A DNA stretch of 64,000 nucleotides from Miscanthus floridulus. Its lineage: Eukaryota; Streptophyta; Magnoliopsida; Poales; Poaceae. Shown piece after piece: positions 1 through 12,584 of the stretch. The notes under the pieces are model-generated. The model was not told the DNA's origin. It made no database searches and saw only the letters and a program-made list of their open reading frames with translations. Position numbers and translations under genes: made by a program. How positions within the stretch are numbered: position 1 is the stretch's first letter; the number at the start of each line of letters is the position of its first letter. The stretch is from the NCBI RefSeq assembly GCF_019320115.1, contig NC_089588.1:112130278-112194277 (forward strand), in the 5' to 3' direction.

Positions 1-1950
1 AAGCTCGCCAATTGTCTCTCCATCGCTGAATTGGCTCTAGACACTCTGGTTCAACGTCGACCACCCTTCTATCCAAATCTATCGAACGCTGCTTGGGAAA
101 CTACAGGGGTTACGGCCCTTCCCTTAGGGTTCACCAACGCCGCCACCGCTTACCAACAAGCCCTAAGGGGCAAACTTGCCGACCAGGTGGACTGCGCCCG
201 TCTACTTGCCGACTAGGTCGCCATCCAGCTTCCGCCAGCCGTCAACATGCTACACTTAGGTCGGAGCCTCGGGGTGCCCCTCCAGACCATCCCGGAAGAA
301 ACTTCAGGCTCCGAGTCTCAGGGCTCTATGGAAACCCTTGCTGAAACCTTCTTTGAGCAATTTCTCCTTCCACCCTTCTGGGGTGCTGCGATCTTCAACG
401 TCAGCATCGACAGCCCTCCTTGGAATGGCAAAACTGAGGAGGAGCGCGTTGCTCAGGAGAACTGAACATCAACTGTGTGTAGCGGCAAGAAAACGAGGCA
501 GCCATTGCAAGGACCGAGGCTGCTCAGAATAATCGGCTTGATTCTCAAGGAAGACCGCTCCTGCTCCACCGCGACGTCGACGAAGAATTTCTCTGCGTCG
601 ACGGCCACGACGTCTTCAAGACTCCAAGCGCCAATTTGGCAATAGCCACCAACGAGCTCGCTTGTTTCCCTCAAACGCCTGAGCTCGCTAAGATCACCGC
701 CATGCTTAAAGCGGCTCACTATCAGGTCAATGAGATTCGCTAGGATCAAAGACCTTCGTGCTCTACGAGCATGATTCACCGATCAGCTACACCGAGATCC
801 AATCGCCGCCCAAGTCAAAGCCATTTCACCGACCAGTCGCTACCTCTCCAGGGGGAGCCGGGGGGCATCATGCCAAACACCATCGCCAACATGACTAGGA
901 GGTCGAACATGACACTCGAGTGCATCTCAGCAACCTCTAGGACGCACGATGACATATCAAGCAACATCACTTTGGTTGCCATGAAGATGAAGTGCATCGC
1001 TGCTAGGAGTATGAAAAGGAGTACGGCAACCCGGACTCAGCCCTCGAGCCTATCCTCGACCGCAATGCCACAGACAATGGTGTCGACAACCCTAAGGGGC
1101 CTCTAGCTTTCACAAGGGCACTCTGAACGCTTCGGTGGCCCCGTGGTTTTAAGATCACTGGGGTTGAGCCCTACGTAGGAAGAATGAACCTGACTCAGTG
1201 GCTACAGGCTTACGCCACTGCTATCCGTGCCACCAGAGGAGACACCAGCGTCAAGGCAAATTATCTCCCTGTCATGCTCATGCCACCTGCCATGAGCTCA
1301 TTTACTAGCCTTGCACCAGACTCCATCGGATCATGGGAAGAGCTAAAGAAAGTCTTCACCGACAACTACATGGCCACGTGTACTTGACCCATCATGAAGC
1401 ATGATCTCAGCCGCATCAACTAGAAGCCATCTGAGCTCCTCCGCAGCTACATCCAACATTTCTCCGAGATGAGGAACTCTATTCCCAACATCACAAAAGC
1501 TGAAGTCATCACTGCCTTTATCTGAGGACTCCATCATCACGAACTTCGATCCAAATTCAACCGCAAGCCGCCCACCAGTATCGGCGAAATGATAACTACC
1601 ACCAACCAGTACGCCGACACCAAGGAAGCTGAGGTGCGCTTCAACGAGGATGCAGGCACTCATCACATGTCTCACCGTTACGATGATCACCCTGACGACC
1701 GGCGCCACATCGACCGCCGCCCCGACGACCACAGCTACCATCACAACAGTGGCCGTGATCGGATAGGAGGACACAGGCCTAGCCGAAATCACCACCATCG
1801 ACCAGAACACATTGTCGTGGCCATTAGTCAACCTTGCACCAAGCGCAACTACAATGAACAGTACCAAAAGATCCTCGATGGCCTGTGCCCTCTTCACAAG
1901 AATGCCAACACACAAGATGAAGGACTGCATTGGTCTGGCTAAGGAGTTCT
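1..1950 (+). pseudogene. Degenerate gag (capsid region) of the Tat element
   Basis: The recognisable capsid core runs from about 1150 to 1640 and contains the typical retrotransposon gag pattern (MNLTQWLQAYATAIRATRGD, then GSWEELKKVFTDNY, then SELLRSYIQHFSEMRNSIPN). A His/Asp/Arg-rich tail follows to about 1950. In-frame stops sit at about 1386 (TGA), 1421 (TAG) and 1525 (TGA, where an Arg codon is expected in 'FIRGL'). The first kilobase is gag-proximal sequence with several frame changes and no confident domain. Gag would assemble the cytoplasmic virus-like particle of the retrotransposon. No zinc knuckle is clearly visible. Confidence 0.75.
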
Positions 1951-2039
1951 AGGACAAGAGGCTCGATGACGATGCCAATGATGGAGTTGGAGGTCACCGA
2001 CCACCTAGGGGCAACAACAATGCCTTTTAGGACCATGAT

Positions 2040-4290
2040 AAGGTGGTTGCCACCATCTTCGGGGGCCTCACCTCCACTGAGAGTAGAAGAGAACGGAAGC
2101 TCGCCGCCCAACGAGTGCTCGCCATCACTTTAGAGGAAACCACCGCCGACCCTAGCTATCGCCCATGGTCTGAGGTCCCCATCACCTTCAACAGGGCCGA
2201 CCAGTGGGCAGACATACCCTACACAGGGTGTTTCCCCCTCGTCCTCGATGCAACCGTCTAGAAGGTGCTCTTTAGAAAAGTCCTCGTTGACGGTGGCAGT
2301 GCTTTGAACCTACTATTCGCTGGGGCCCTAAGGGAGTTGGGCCTCATGATAACAGATCTCACACCCTCAGACTCCTTCTAGGGTGTGGTACCTGGAAGGG
2401 CATATAGACCACTTGGAGAGATCACCCTACCAGTACAGTTCAACACGGCAAGCAACTACCGCGTTGAGCATATCAACTTCTACGTCGCCGACTTCAACAC
2501 CGCCTACCACGCCATACTTGGCCGACCAGCTCTAGCCAAGTTCATGGCCATACCGCACTACACATATCTGGTGATGAAGATGCCTTTGCCTATAGGAGTC
2601 TTGGCTGTGCGGGCCAACCTCTCCGTTGCCTACACCTACGAGACAGAGAGTCTCGCTCTCGCCAAAGCCACCGACCTCTCCATCCAGATGGCTAGCGTGG
2701 TCGCCGAAGCCAAGACAGCGCCCGCCAATGACATGGAGATCCTAGAGCTAGAGCTTTCCCATGCCTCTACCAAGTCCAAGGAAATCAAGGAGGTTGGCCT
2801 CGGCCTCGACGACATCTCCAAGACGGTGAAGATTGGGGCTCTCCTAGACCCCAAATAGGAAAGCACGCTCATCTCCTTCCTACGTGCCAACGCCAATGTG
2901 TTTGCTTGGAAACCTACAGACATGCCGGGGGTACCACGGGATAAGATCGAGCACTCCTTGAATGTATCGCCAACCACCAAACCGATCAAGTAGAAACTCC
3001 ACCGATTTGCGCCAGACAAGAAGGAGGCTATTAGGGTAGAAATAAAACAGCTCTTAGTTGCCGGGTTCATAAAAGAAGTGTGTCATCTAGATTAGTTAGC
3101 AAATCCTATTCTCGTTCGAAAAAAGAATAAAGAATGGAGAATGTGTGTTGATTATACTGATCTTAACAAACACTACCCTAAAGACCCCTTTGGTCTACCT
3201 CGAATAGACGAGGTTGTAGACTCTACCGCCGGTTGTGAACTGCTCTCCTTCCTTGACTGTTACTCTGGCTATCATCAGATCTCCCTCAAGGAAGAAGACC
3301 AGATCAAGACATCGTTCATTACGCCTTTCGGTGCATACTGCTACACAACTATGTCCTTCGGGCTCAAGAACATCGGGGCTACCTATCAAAGGGCCATCTA
3401 GATGTGCCTCAATCACCAGATCGGCCGCAATGTCAAAGCCTACATAGACGACATGGTTGTCAAGGCCAAGACTGCCGACAACCTTATTGCCGACCTCAAA
3501 GAAACCTTCGCCAACCTGAACAAGTACCGATGGAAGCTAAACCCTTCAAAGTGCGTCTTTGGAGTTCCATCCGGTATACTGCTGGGCTACATCGTCAGTG
3601 CTCGAGGTATCGAACCTAACCCTAACAATGTCTCCGCCATCACCAATATGAAACGGCCAACATGCGTCAAGGATATATAGAAGCTTATAGGCTACATGGC
3701 CGCTTTAAGTTGTTTCATATCTCGCCTCGACGAAAAAGGGCTATCTTTCTTCAAACTCCTCAAGGCCTCCGTGCGATTCTCCTAGTTGGAGGAAGCAGAC
3801 TCAGCTTTTGAGCAGCTCAAGGTGTTCTTAACAAAGCCTTCGATCATGACGGCGCCACGTCCAGATGAGACTCTGCTAATATACATCGCCGCCACTTCTC
3901 GCGTCATGAGCACAGCTATTGTCATCGAACGCGAGGAGGCTGAGCACGCTTATAAAGTACAACGTCCAGTTTACTTCATCAGTGAGGTACTTAATGAGCC
4001 CAAAACTCATTATCCTTAGGTACAAAAGTTGTTATACGCCATTCTTATTATGTCGCGCAAACTCTAACACTACTTCGAATACTACAAAATCGCCGTGGTC
4101 ACTGAGTTCCCTCTAGGGACATTCTCTGCAACAAAGAGGCCAATGGCCGCATCATTAAGTGGGTTGTTGAGCTTGGCACCTATTCCATTGAATTCATAAG
4201 CAAACCTACCATTAAGTCACAGGTGCTTGCTGATTTCATCACTGAATGGACTGAGATCCAAGAGCCCATCGCCGCTACTTGCCCCAAACA
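2040..4290 (+). pseudogene. pol: protease, reverse transcriptase and RNase H of the Tat element
   Basis: The protease carries the LVDGGSALNLLF active-site motif near 2285-2325 (DGG in place of DSG). The RT follows, with PFGLPRIDEVV near 3185, FLDCYSGYHQI near 3250, TPFGAYCYTTMSFGLKN near 3330 and the catalytic YIDDMVVK near 3440. The RNase H region (about 3780-4250) has the Ty3 pattern ending in LADFITEW. One frame is kept from 2385 to about 4110. It is interrupted by TAG codons at 2379, 2856, 2990, 3093, 3399, 3678, 3783 and 4017 and a TAA at 4065, mostly where related proteins have Gln or Trp, and is then shifted by one base near 4115. The copy cannot make a functional polyprotein. Confidence 0.85.
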
Positions 4291-4294
4291 CTAG

Positions 4295-4513
4295 GTGATG
4301 TACTTTGACGGTGCCCTTAACATCAATGGTGCTGGTGTGGGCATTCTGTTCATTACCACCAAGGATAAGCTACACTATGTTCTTTGGATACACTTTCTGG
4401 CCTCCATCAATGCCGTAGAATATGAAGTGTGTCTCCATGGTCTTCGTATAGCCATCGAGCTCGGCGTCAAATGCCTCATGGTGTACGGGGACTCCACGCT
4501 AGTTATCAACTAG
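4295..4513 (+). pseudogene. Second (archaeal-type) RNase H domain of pol
   Basis: The translation begins VMYFDGALNINGAGVGILF and continues to CLMVYGDSTLVIN. This gives the first catalytic Asp (YFDGA), the central Glu (NAVEYEV) and the second Asp (YGDSTL) of an archaeal/plant-type RNase H. It lies between the normal Ty3 RNase H and the integrase, which is the defining dual-RNase H layout of Tat elements. It ends at a TAG where 'INQV' would be expected, and the next segment continues in another frame after a one-base insertion. Confidence 0.8.
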
Positions 4514-4514
4514 C

Positions 4515-6034
4515 GTGGACAAGAACTGGTACTATTCCAGTGAGAAGATGGATGCATACTGTGCCGAAATCAGGAAGCTCGAAGGAAAATTCTATGGCAT
4601 CGAGTATCACCATGTGGTACGTGACCAAAATCAACTCGCTGATCACTTATCCAAGCTAGGCTCTTCTCGCGCCGCGATCCCGCCGGGGGTCTTTGTTCAA
4701 GATCTCCCGGCACCATCCATCAAAGAAGATAAGGAAGTCAAAGAGGTTCCCCCTGCTGAGCAGTTGGTACTTGTGGTACCTTCCCGGTCGCTGATTGGAG
4801 GGAGCAATTCATCAAGTACCTCACCAGCACCGAGGTACCCACCGATAAGACTGAAACTAAATGTCTAGTTCATCGAAGCAAGCTTTACGTGCTGGTGGAT
4901 GGCAGCTTGATGAGGAAAAGTGCCAAGGAGGGGATACTATAGAAATGCATCACCCAAGAGGAGGGAGTAAAGCTACTTCTCGAAATTCACTTTGGTTCCT
5001 ATGGCAACCACGCGGCCTTGAGAACACTGGTCAGCAAGGCTTTCCGAGCTGGTTTTTATTGGCCCACAACCATCACTGATGTAGAAGACCTCGTCCAACA
5101 TTGTGAAGGATGCCAATTCTTCGCTAAGCAAATACACGTGCCGGCACAAGAGCTGCAAACCATCCTAGCTTCCTGGCCCTTCATATGCTGGGGACTGGAC
5201 ATGATTGAGCCTTTCAAACCAGCACCAGGTGGTTTTCGGTATGTATATGTCGCCATCGACAAGTTTTCCAAGTGGATTGAATATAAACCGCTCGTTTCGG
5301 CTACTGCAAAGAAGGCAGTTGAGCTCTTCGAAGATATCATCCATAGATTTGGTCTACCGAACAGCATCATCACCGATCTCGGAACTACATTTACTGGCCA
5401 TCACTTCTGGGACTTCTGCGAAGACCGTTGCATCTCCATCAAATATGTCTCCGTTGCCCATCCAAGAGCCAACGACCAGGTCGAACGGGCGAATGACATG
5501 ATCCTTGATGCCCTAAAAAAGTGACTATATTAGAAAGAAGAAAAGCACCCGGGCAGATGGCTTAAGGAGCTTCCAGCTGTAGTCTGGGGACTGCATACTC
5601 AAGCTAGTCGCAGCACCGGCGTGACTCCATACTTCTTGGTCTATGGCTCAGAAACCATACTACCAGCGAACATTACTTTTCGAGCACCTAGAGTGGAAAA
5701 TTATGATGAAGAGCAAGCCAAGGCTGTTCAGTCTGAGGACATCGATAGGGCCGAGGAAGAACGCCTAATCACCTACGTCCGTATAGCTAAATATCTGGAA
5801 GGCTTATGGAGGTACTATAATCGAAACATCAAAGGTCATTCATTTGCTGTCGGCAATCTCGTTCTTCATAGAAAACAAAAAACTGAGGGGATGCACAAGT
5901 TCTCTTCCCCTTGGGAAGGGCCTTATGTCGTAAAAAATGTTACTCGACCAGGGTCTTATTGCCTAAGTGACTTAGAAGGAGTCGATGTTCCCAACTCGTG
6001 GCACATCGAACACCTTATACGTTTCTATCCTTGA
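4515..6034 (+). pseudogene. Integrase of the Tat element
   Basis: The segment contains the RNase H-integrase connection, an HHCC zinc-binding module (HFGSYGNHAALR ... CEGCQFF at about 4990-5120), the catalytic core starting at WGLDMIEPF with its first Asp, the second Asp in IITDLGTTF (usually TDNG), and the Glu in DQVERAND. The C-terminal domain carries NLVLHRKQ and ends WHIEHLIRFYP followed by TGA at 6032. Stops near 5522 and 5531 separate the core from the C-terminal region. Integrase would insert the cDNA into the genome. This copy is broken in at least three places. Confidence 0.85.
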
Positions 6035-6810
6035 AACACTCCAGATATGTATTCTCCAATTTTATATTCCGTAAAGTTTTGGTCTCCATAACTTGTCTCC
6101 GTTTTGTCTCTATTGTGGTTTAACATCCAATTGCGGTCGCCGAGCTCCATGCTACTTCATAACAAACTCCAATACGTAATCGCCATAACTGCGCCGACCA
6201 CATTTCCCCAAATCACCGAACACGATTTCTCCAAATTGTCGAACATGATTTCTCCAAATCGCCTAACATGTTTTCTCCAAAATCACCGAACACGATTTCT
6301 CCAAATCGCCGAACATGTTTTCTCCAAAATCGCCGAACACGATTTTTCCAAACGTTATCGCCGAACACGTTTTCTCCAAATCGCCGAACACTTTTCTTGA
6401 TCGGAGAGCAACATCCTTTCTTTTCTGTTCTCTTCGGTGACGACCCAGTCTCTGATCTCTCCCTACACGTGCTCCGGGCTCCGCGCTCTGTGTTATGGGT
6501 GGTCGACTGCGGTTCCTTGGTCACACCTGTTTCTCCTACATGTCTACGGGCTCCGCGCTCGACGTTATGGACTATGGGTCAGCCAAGGCCAAGAGTTCAA
6601 CATAGAATACATTGCTCGGATGCCGCTTATGCTGCCTTTATCTCCAAGTTCGTACAACAACTGCCGAGCAGCACACGTGTCGCACTGTTTTTTATGGAGA
6701 AGACCTAGTCACTGATCTCTCCCTACATGTGCCACGGGCTCTACGCTCTGCGTCATGGGTGGTTGGCTGTGGTTCCTGGGTCACGCCTGTTACTCCTACA
6801 CATGGACAGG
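6035..6810 (+). repeat. Non-coding spacer of the Tat element with two tandem-repeat zones
   Basis: From about 6198 to 6396 a unit of roughly 20 bp (variants of TCTCCAAATCGCCGAACACG) is repeated about nine times. From about 6441 a unit of about 265 bp (GATCTCTCCCTACACGTGC ... GGGCTCCGCGCTCGA ... TTATGGACTATGGG) is duplicated; the second copy is interrupted by the insertion at 6811. No coding potential is convincing. Such arrays between pol and the antisense gene or LTR are common in Tat elements. Confidence 0.7.
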
Positions 6811-8602
6811 TGAAAGGTCCTAGTATGGCTAGAGGGGGGTGAATAGCCTATTTAAAAAAATCTATAAATAAACTAGAGCAATTTGATTAGTATGATAAAT
6901 AGCGTAATGCAAACTTGCTCTAGCTCTACAAGGGTTGCAAGCCACCTATCCAACAATTCTAGTTGCAATGATTAATAAGGCACCCAAACTTGCTAGTATA
7001 AAGAGCTCAACTAGATGAATGTAAATAATAAAGCAAGCTCTCAATTCTAATTATGCTAAAGAGCTTGTATCAACTAGTTTGCAAGAATGTAAGCAAGTAA
7101 GTAGGGTGATTATACCATCGTGTAGGGGATGAACCAATCACAAGATGAGGATCAAGCCAATCACCGGGAGAATGCAAATGATAAGAGACAACCGATTTTT
7201 CTCCCGAGGTTCACGTGCTTGCCAACACGCTAGTCCCCGTTGTGTCGACCAACACTTGGTGGTTTGGCGGCTAAGAGGTGTTTCACAAACCTCGTCCACA
7301 CAATAGGACACTGCAAGAACCGACCCACAAGTGAGGTAACTCAATGACACGAGCAATTTACTAGAGTTACCTTTCGGCACTCCGTCGGGGAAGGTACAAC
7401 TCCCCTTACAATCACCGGAGATGGCCACGAACAATCACCAACTTGTGCCGATCCTCCACCGCTGCTCCAACCGTCTAGGTGGTGGCAACCACCAAGAGAA
7501 ACAAGCGAAATCCGCAGTGCAACACGAATACCAAGTGCCACTAGATGCAATCACTCAAGCAATGCACTTGGATTCTCTCCCAATCTCACAATGATGATGG
7601 ATCAATGATGGAGATGAGTGGGAGTGCTTTGGCTAAGCTCACAAGGTTGCTATGTCAATGAAAAATGTGCAAGGGTTGTGGCTTGAGCCAGCCATGGGGC
7701 TATAAATAGAGCCCCCATCAAATAGAGCCGTTATACCCCTTCACTAGGCAAAACGCGCTCTGACCAGACGCTCCGATCATATTGACCGGACCCTGGACTC
7801 AGCGTCCGGTCCACTAATTCATGCTATGTGTCACTAGCTTCAAACGCTGTTCATCAGATTTCAACGGCTACGTAGTTGACCGGACGCTCCGGCTAAACTG
7901 ACCGGACGCTGATGCCCCAGCGTCCTGTCGTTTCCAGTAAGCTCCCCGAGGCGTATTTCTTCGACCGGACACGTCCGGTCTACCTTGACCGGACACAGAC
8001 CAGCGTCCGGTGTAATACCCTAGGTACTGTGCTGACTGACCAGTTTGACCGGATGCAAGCTACCAGCGTCCGGTGCTTTTAGACCCAGCGTCCGGTCAGT
8101 TGTCCAATGCCAGCGTCTTCGCGACCAACTCGTTTTCACTTCTAACTTCTTCACCCTTGCTCCAATGTGCCAACCACCAAGTGTATTACCTTGTGCACAT
8201 GTGTTAGCGTATTTTCACAAACATTTTCAAGGGTGTTCATACTTCACTAGATTCTAAATGCATATGCAATGAATTAGAGCATCTTGTGGCACTTTGATAA
8301 CCGCATTTCGATACGAGTTTCACTCCCCTTAATAGTACGGCTATCTATCCTAAATGTGATCACACTCACTAAGTGTCTTGATCACTAAAACAAAATGGCT
8401 CCTACTTTTTATACCTTTGCCTTGAGCCTTTTATTTTTCTCTTTCTTCTTTTCCAAGTTTAAGCATTTGACCATCACCATTGTCATGATCTTCACCATTG
8501 CTTCATCACTCGGAGTAGTGCTATCTATCTCATAATCATCTTGATAAACTAGGTTAGCACTTAGGGTTTCATCAATTAACAAAAACCAAACTAGAGCTTT
8601 CA
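6811..8602. mobile_element. 1.8-kb TG...CA element, solo-LTR-like, nested in the Tat element
   Basis: The segment starts TGAAAGGTCCTAG and ends CTAGAGCTTTCA, with short imperfect inverted ends. It is flanked by ACAGG (6806-6810) and ACGGG (8603-8607), a 5-bp duplication with one change. Joining the flanks recreates the sequence of the intact tandem unit around 6541-6600, which serves as an internal empty site. TG...CA ends plus a 5-bp duplication fit a solo LTR. A TATA-like CTATAAATAGAG lies at 7690 on the plus strand. A short minus-strand stretch at 8409-8603 (VKCLNLEKKKEKNKRLKAKV) resembles a coiled-coil fragment. Family and orientation are not certain. Confidence 0.6.
7740..8105. repeat. 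Cluster of ACCGGACGCT / AGCGTCCGGT motifs
   Basis: About ten copies of a 10-bp motif, in both orientations, occur within 360 bp (for example near 7775, 7798, 7878, 7902, 8000, 8065 and 8088). They lie just downstream of the TATA-like box at 7690. The density is far above chance and looks like a binding-site array or decayed short repeats. Its role is unknown. Confidence 0.7.
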
Positions 8603-8868
8603 ACGGGCTCCGCGCTCGATGTTATGGACTATGGGCTGGCCAAGGCCATAGGGATCAGTAGCAGACCAACTGTTCGGACGTTATTTGAACTACGCATAAT
8701 CGCGTTAGGATTGAAACTACGAAGATTTTTTTGCCAAAATACAAGCAAACTACATATATTGCATATACATGCACCTTATAATATTTATTCGATAAATAAT
8801 TGTTTCTTGCGCTTTCGCACGTTCTAATTACACTGTCAAGCTTTTACAGATGATAATCTATGAGCAGA

Positions 8869-11800
8869 TTACTGAGCTCCACCATTACCATCTATCTCAC
8901 CAAACAAATCTATATCGCCAGCTAGCATCTTCGCTGCGTCCTCCACCTCATCCTCCAGCTGCTGGGTCCCCCCGTTGTTTAGTCCTTCGGTGAACCCACC
9001 CCCTATCAACTGAAGGTTGATGGTCAGGTAATGGGACCAAACAACCACAAGGACATGGGTAGCGACGGTCATAATGGCGTCGCGGTTGAAGGTCTTGAAG
9101 TTCTCCCATGCTACCTTGCACCTTTGGATGACGATGTTGGGACGTTGCCGCCTGTCGTCGTGCTGAGTGGCCGGTTCTAGGTTGACGCAGTCAAGCACCG
9201 GCTTATTTGTGGCAATTACATCATCGAAGTTCTCCTTTTGGACCTTAGCCTCCTGCACCAGCACATCAAACTATGCTTTGGCTTTATGACGATAGCCTAC
9301 AAGCGTTACAATGATCCATTATACAAGGAAACTAATTCAAAAGTAATTTCGACAAGGAGGAATTCACCTTTCAGCTCTGAAGCAAGTTTGTCCGCCCGCT
9401 CTGTTTCCTTTGCCTTCTCCTAGCGAAGTTGATCGACAGCCTGGCGCATTTGACCGAGCTCAGCGTCTTGCTCTACAACCGCAACAGTTGTCACCAAAAT
9501 GTGGTTGTTTATCAATACAAAAGTACATTCGTTGATATACCGTACCTGCTTTCTATTTGGATACACTGTTAAGTTGTTTGGTTTTCCTCTCCAGCTACTC
9601 GGAAGCACTTTTCAGTTGGCCAGAGATGGTGGCCAGCTGCTTGGACTGGCTCTGCACTTGCTCGGACGCAGCAGCCAGCTTTTCGGTTAGGACCCCCTTT
9701 TGGTATTCCAGGTCACGCGTGTTGGACTCCGCAAGGTCTTGTTCACATTGGGCCCTCTAGATGTTCTTCTCTGAGAGGTTCCTGGCCTCCTTGAGTTTTT
9801 TGTTCTCCTCAGCAAGGGGCTCCATTCACTTTATTAGCTAGTGGCGCTGCTCAGCAACTCGAGTTATTTCCTGCAGATGCACAATGACAATATTGTTATC
9901 CAATTCAAATAAACAACCAGGACCTTTCCAGACGTAGTATTCACCTTGATATGTTTCGTCACTCCGGTAAGGGTAGTCTCCAGTCTCCTGAACTCCTTGG
10001 TGGTGTCCTCTTCGACAATCACTATTTCATCGCCGCGCTTTTGAAGGATCCAGACTGCTTGGGGTCGAGGTTCATCACACACGATCTCCACCTCGTCCTC
10101 CTTCGTTACAGCCGGGGGCACCACCTAGGGTCTTGGTGGTCAGATAGCGGGTCTGGCCATGCCCTTCGAAGCATCGAGGACTGCCGTCTGCTCCTTCAGC
10201 GCCGAAAGCTTTTCTGCTCCAGATTCCGCCATTGCTGAAGGTGCTGTCGCCGACTCGTTCGCCGTTGTAGACAGTTGTTCGCTGCCACCAAGCCCACTAG
10301 GGGTAGCGATTGGCTCCCCCGCGTGCTCTTGAGCACTTGGGGACTCTAGGATGGGGTCTACTGGCATCTCCCCTGCTCCAGGGCCAGTTTCTGGTTGCTA
10401 CTCAGTCTGAGCGGGCGGGGCTGGATCTGTTGTTTGCCTTGCACTGTATCAAATCAGTTATTTAGTCACCACAGAAGTAAAGAAAATACAGCAAAGTAAC
10501 TTCAGCACAAGGACACTTACAGTTTGGTCTGATGGTTCAATTTCTTGAACCGGTGGTGCCGACCTGGGCCTTCGGGCGCAGCCACAGGGTCAACTCCCGT
10601 GCTCGGCGGGGGAATTCTTGGCTCTTCCTCAGTCGACCTTGGTTCTGCCTGCTACTCCGGTTCTGCTTCCGCTTGTTGCTTGGGGACTTCTGTTGCTTGA
10701 CCTGTAGGGACTTCCATCGTCTGCTACGTAGAAATTCCCTTCGCTCGCTGCTCGGGGACTTTCCTTGTCGGCGCTTCACGGACTTCTTTGCCTACCCCCG
10801 TTTGTTCCTCCGCACGTCGGTTGCGTGGAGGCCCTTTCGTGCTCAGGGGAGGGTTCATGAGAATCTCATCATTGTCAGACCAATCGAACACCGCAGTCCT
10901 TCATATTTGATTGGTCTGATCATCGTCAAGTGAGATGTCGCCTAGTTTGTAGGGAGCAGTAGCCGCTGTTTCCCTCTTCTTCTGGGCTGGCTCATCTGCC
11001 ACCGGCATTTTCCCCTGGATTTTCACCGACATCAGGGGAGGACTCTCTATCCGACCAGTATCCATACCTCCAGGTTCTGAGGAGACGCCAACGGAGCTTT
11101 CTTCAGGTTGAACTGGTCGTCGTGCATCCACTAACGGTGGCCAATCATTTCTTGGCACGCCTGAGAAATACACCGACCTGTCCTATGAATGGATCTTCAC
11201 ATGAGTAGGATCAGTTTATTGCTCGGCAATGACAACATAAAAAACTTCTTGGAAACACATAGTCAGGATATTCACCTGAGGTAGCAGATTCTTGCAGTTG
11301 AAGGGCTTTGTGAACCATGACAATCTGAATGAGGCAAGCGGAGCGAATAGCTCGGCAGTCCGCTCTTCAACGACGTTCCTAGACAGTATTTCTAGCCTCT
11401 CTCGGGTACCATCGGTCTCCCCTTTGAACTCGAAGCCTGGGTGCGCCCTCTCCTTATAGGGCTAAACGCAGCGCACTATGAAACTTGCCGCCACCAATCC
11501 GCCATTGGTCCTCATGCCTTTTATTAAGCTGAGGAGTTCATTCACCTGTTCCATATTGTCGTTGCTCGGCAGCTCTGACCAACTCCTCTGGCTTTCTAGG
11601 ATGTGGTCGGCGTTACACCGAACCACTGGGTGGCTTTGTTTCATGTAGAACCACATGGTGTTCCACCCCTTTAGTGACATGTTAAGCGATACGGTTAGGT
11701 ATCCGCTCGCCATTCCATCCCGTAGCTAGAGGTACACCCTACCAACCACCTTGGACCCAGCGCCACATCTCTTCTTCAGCCAGAATAAGTGATGGAAGAT

Positions 11801-12190
11801 ATTGAAGTGTGGTAGGATTCTGAGGTATGCCTCACAAAAATGGATGAAGATTGAGATGTGCAAAATGGTATTGGGGTGGAGATTACACAGAGTCACCTCC
11901 TAGAGCTCCAACAAATCCCTTAGAAATGGGTGAACAGGAAACCCTAACCCACGCCAGAAATAGTCCTCGAATACCACTGCTACGTCAGTATGGGGTGTTG
12001 GGAAGGACTCATCGAGGGCTGGCCGCCATCCGGTGGTAGCACGGTCAGGAAGAACGCCGGCTTCCACCAATCTGTTTAGCTCCGCTTCTCCTGTTCGTGA
12101 TGGCACCCACTCCTCATCGCGTCAGGCCATGGTGCCCATCTTCTTGGGACTAGTCTTCTTCGATTTCGTAGCTCCCTTCTTCGGTGCCAT
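8869..12190 (-). pseudogene. Antisense 'gypsy type transposon' (Transposase_28-like) gene of the Tat element
   Basis: On the minus strand a reading frame starts at the ATG at 12190 (MAPKKGATKSKKTSPKK). It continues into the conserved pattern of the plant 'putative gypsy type transposon' family (VVFEDYFWRGLGFPVHPFLR near 11960, then FIHFCEAYLRI, then KGWNTMWFYMK near 11650). The long first exon ends at a GT donor near 11276. Later pieces encode a disordered acidic region (10901-11173) and a coiled-coil tail, ending GDIDLFGEIDGNGGAQ and a stop at 8869. In-frame stops at 12122 (TGA), 11900, 11730 and 11462 (TAG) show decay. The function of this Tat-specific antisense protein is not established. 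Confidence 0.72.
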
Positions 12191-12308
12191 CTCCCAGATC
12201 TGGTTAGGGTTTGGCGGTAGAGGCAAATGTGGTTGCGGATTCGGTGGTGCGAGAGATGTGGAGGAAGATGAAGTGGAAAAGGTGGGAACGGGGTATGCGG
12301 CGACACTG

Positions 12309-12315
12309 TTATATA
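12309..12315 (-). promoter_or_regulatory. TATA box of the antisense gene
   Basis: TATATAA on the minus strand lies 118 bp upstream of the ATG at 12190, in a GC-richer leader. It gives the antisense gene its own promoter, independent of the LTR. Confidence 0.55.
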
Positions 12316-12584
12316 GGACTTTCCCCACCGTTCCACATTCAAGGGTTTTTTGGGAACCATTCCTGCGATCTACGCCGCTCTGATTTCTCCGATGTGGTAT
12401 ATGGGCCGTTACCTGGGCTTCTGCACAACCACAGCCCATGTCACTCATTTATCGCTGCCATCAGTTGCTGCTCGCTGAAATATCACCGACTTCTCCACCA
12501 TTTATTGAGGCTCAGTAACTAACACTGTACAATCGTTACTCTGGTTTTTTTCTCCACGGTTTCATTTCTCCGATGTCTCTGCCT

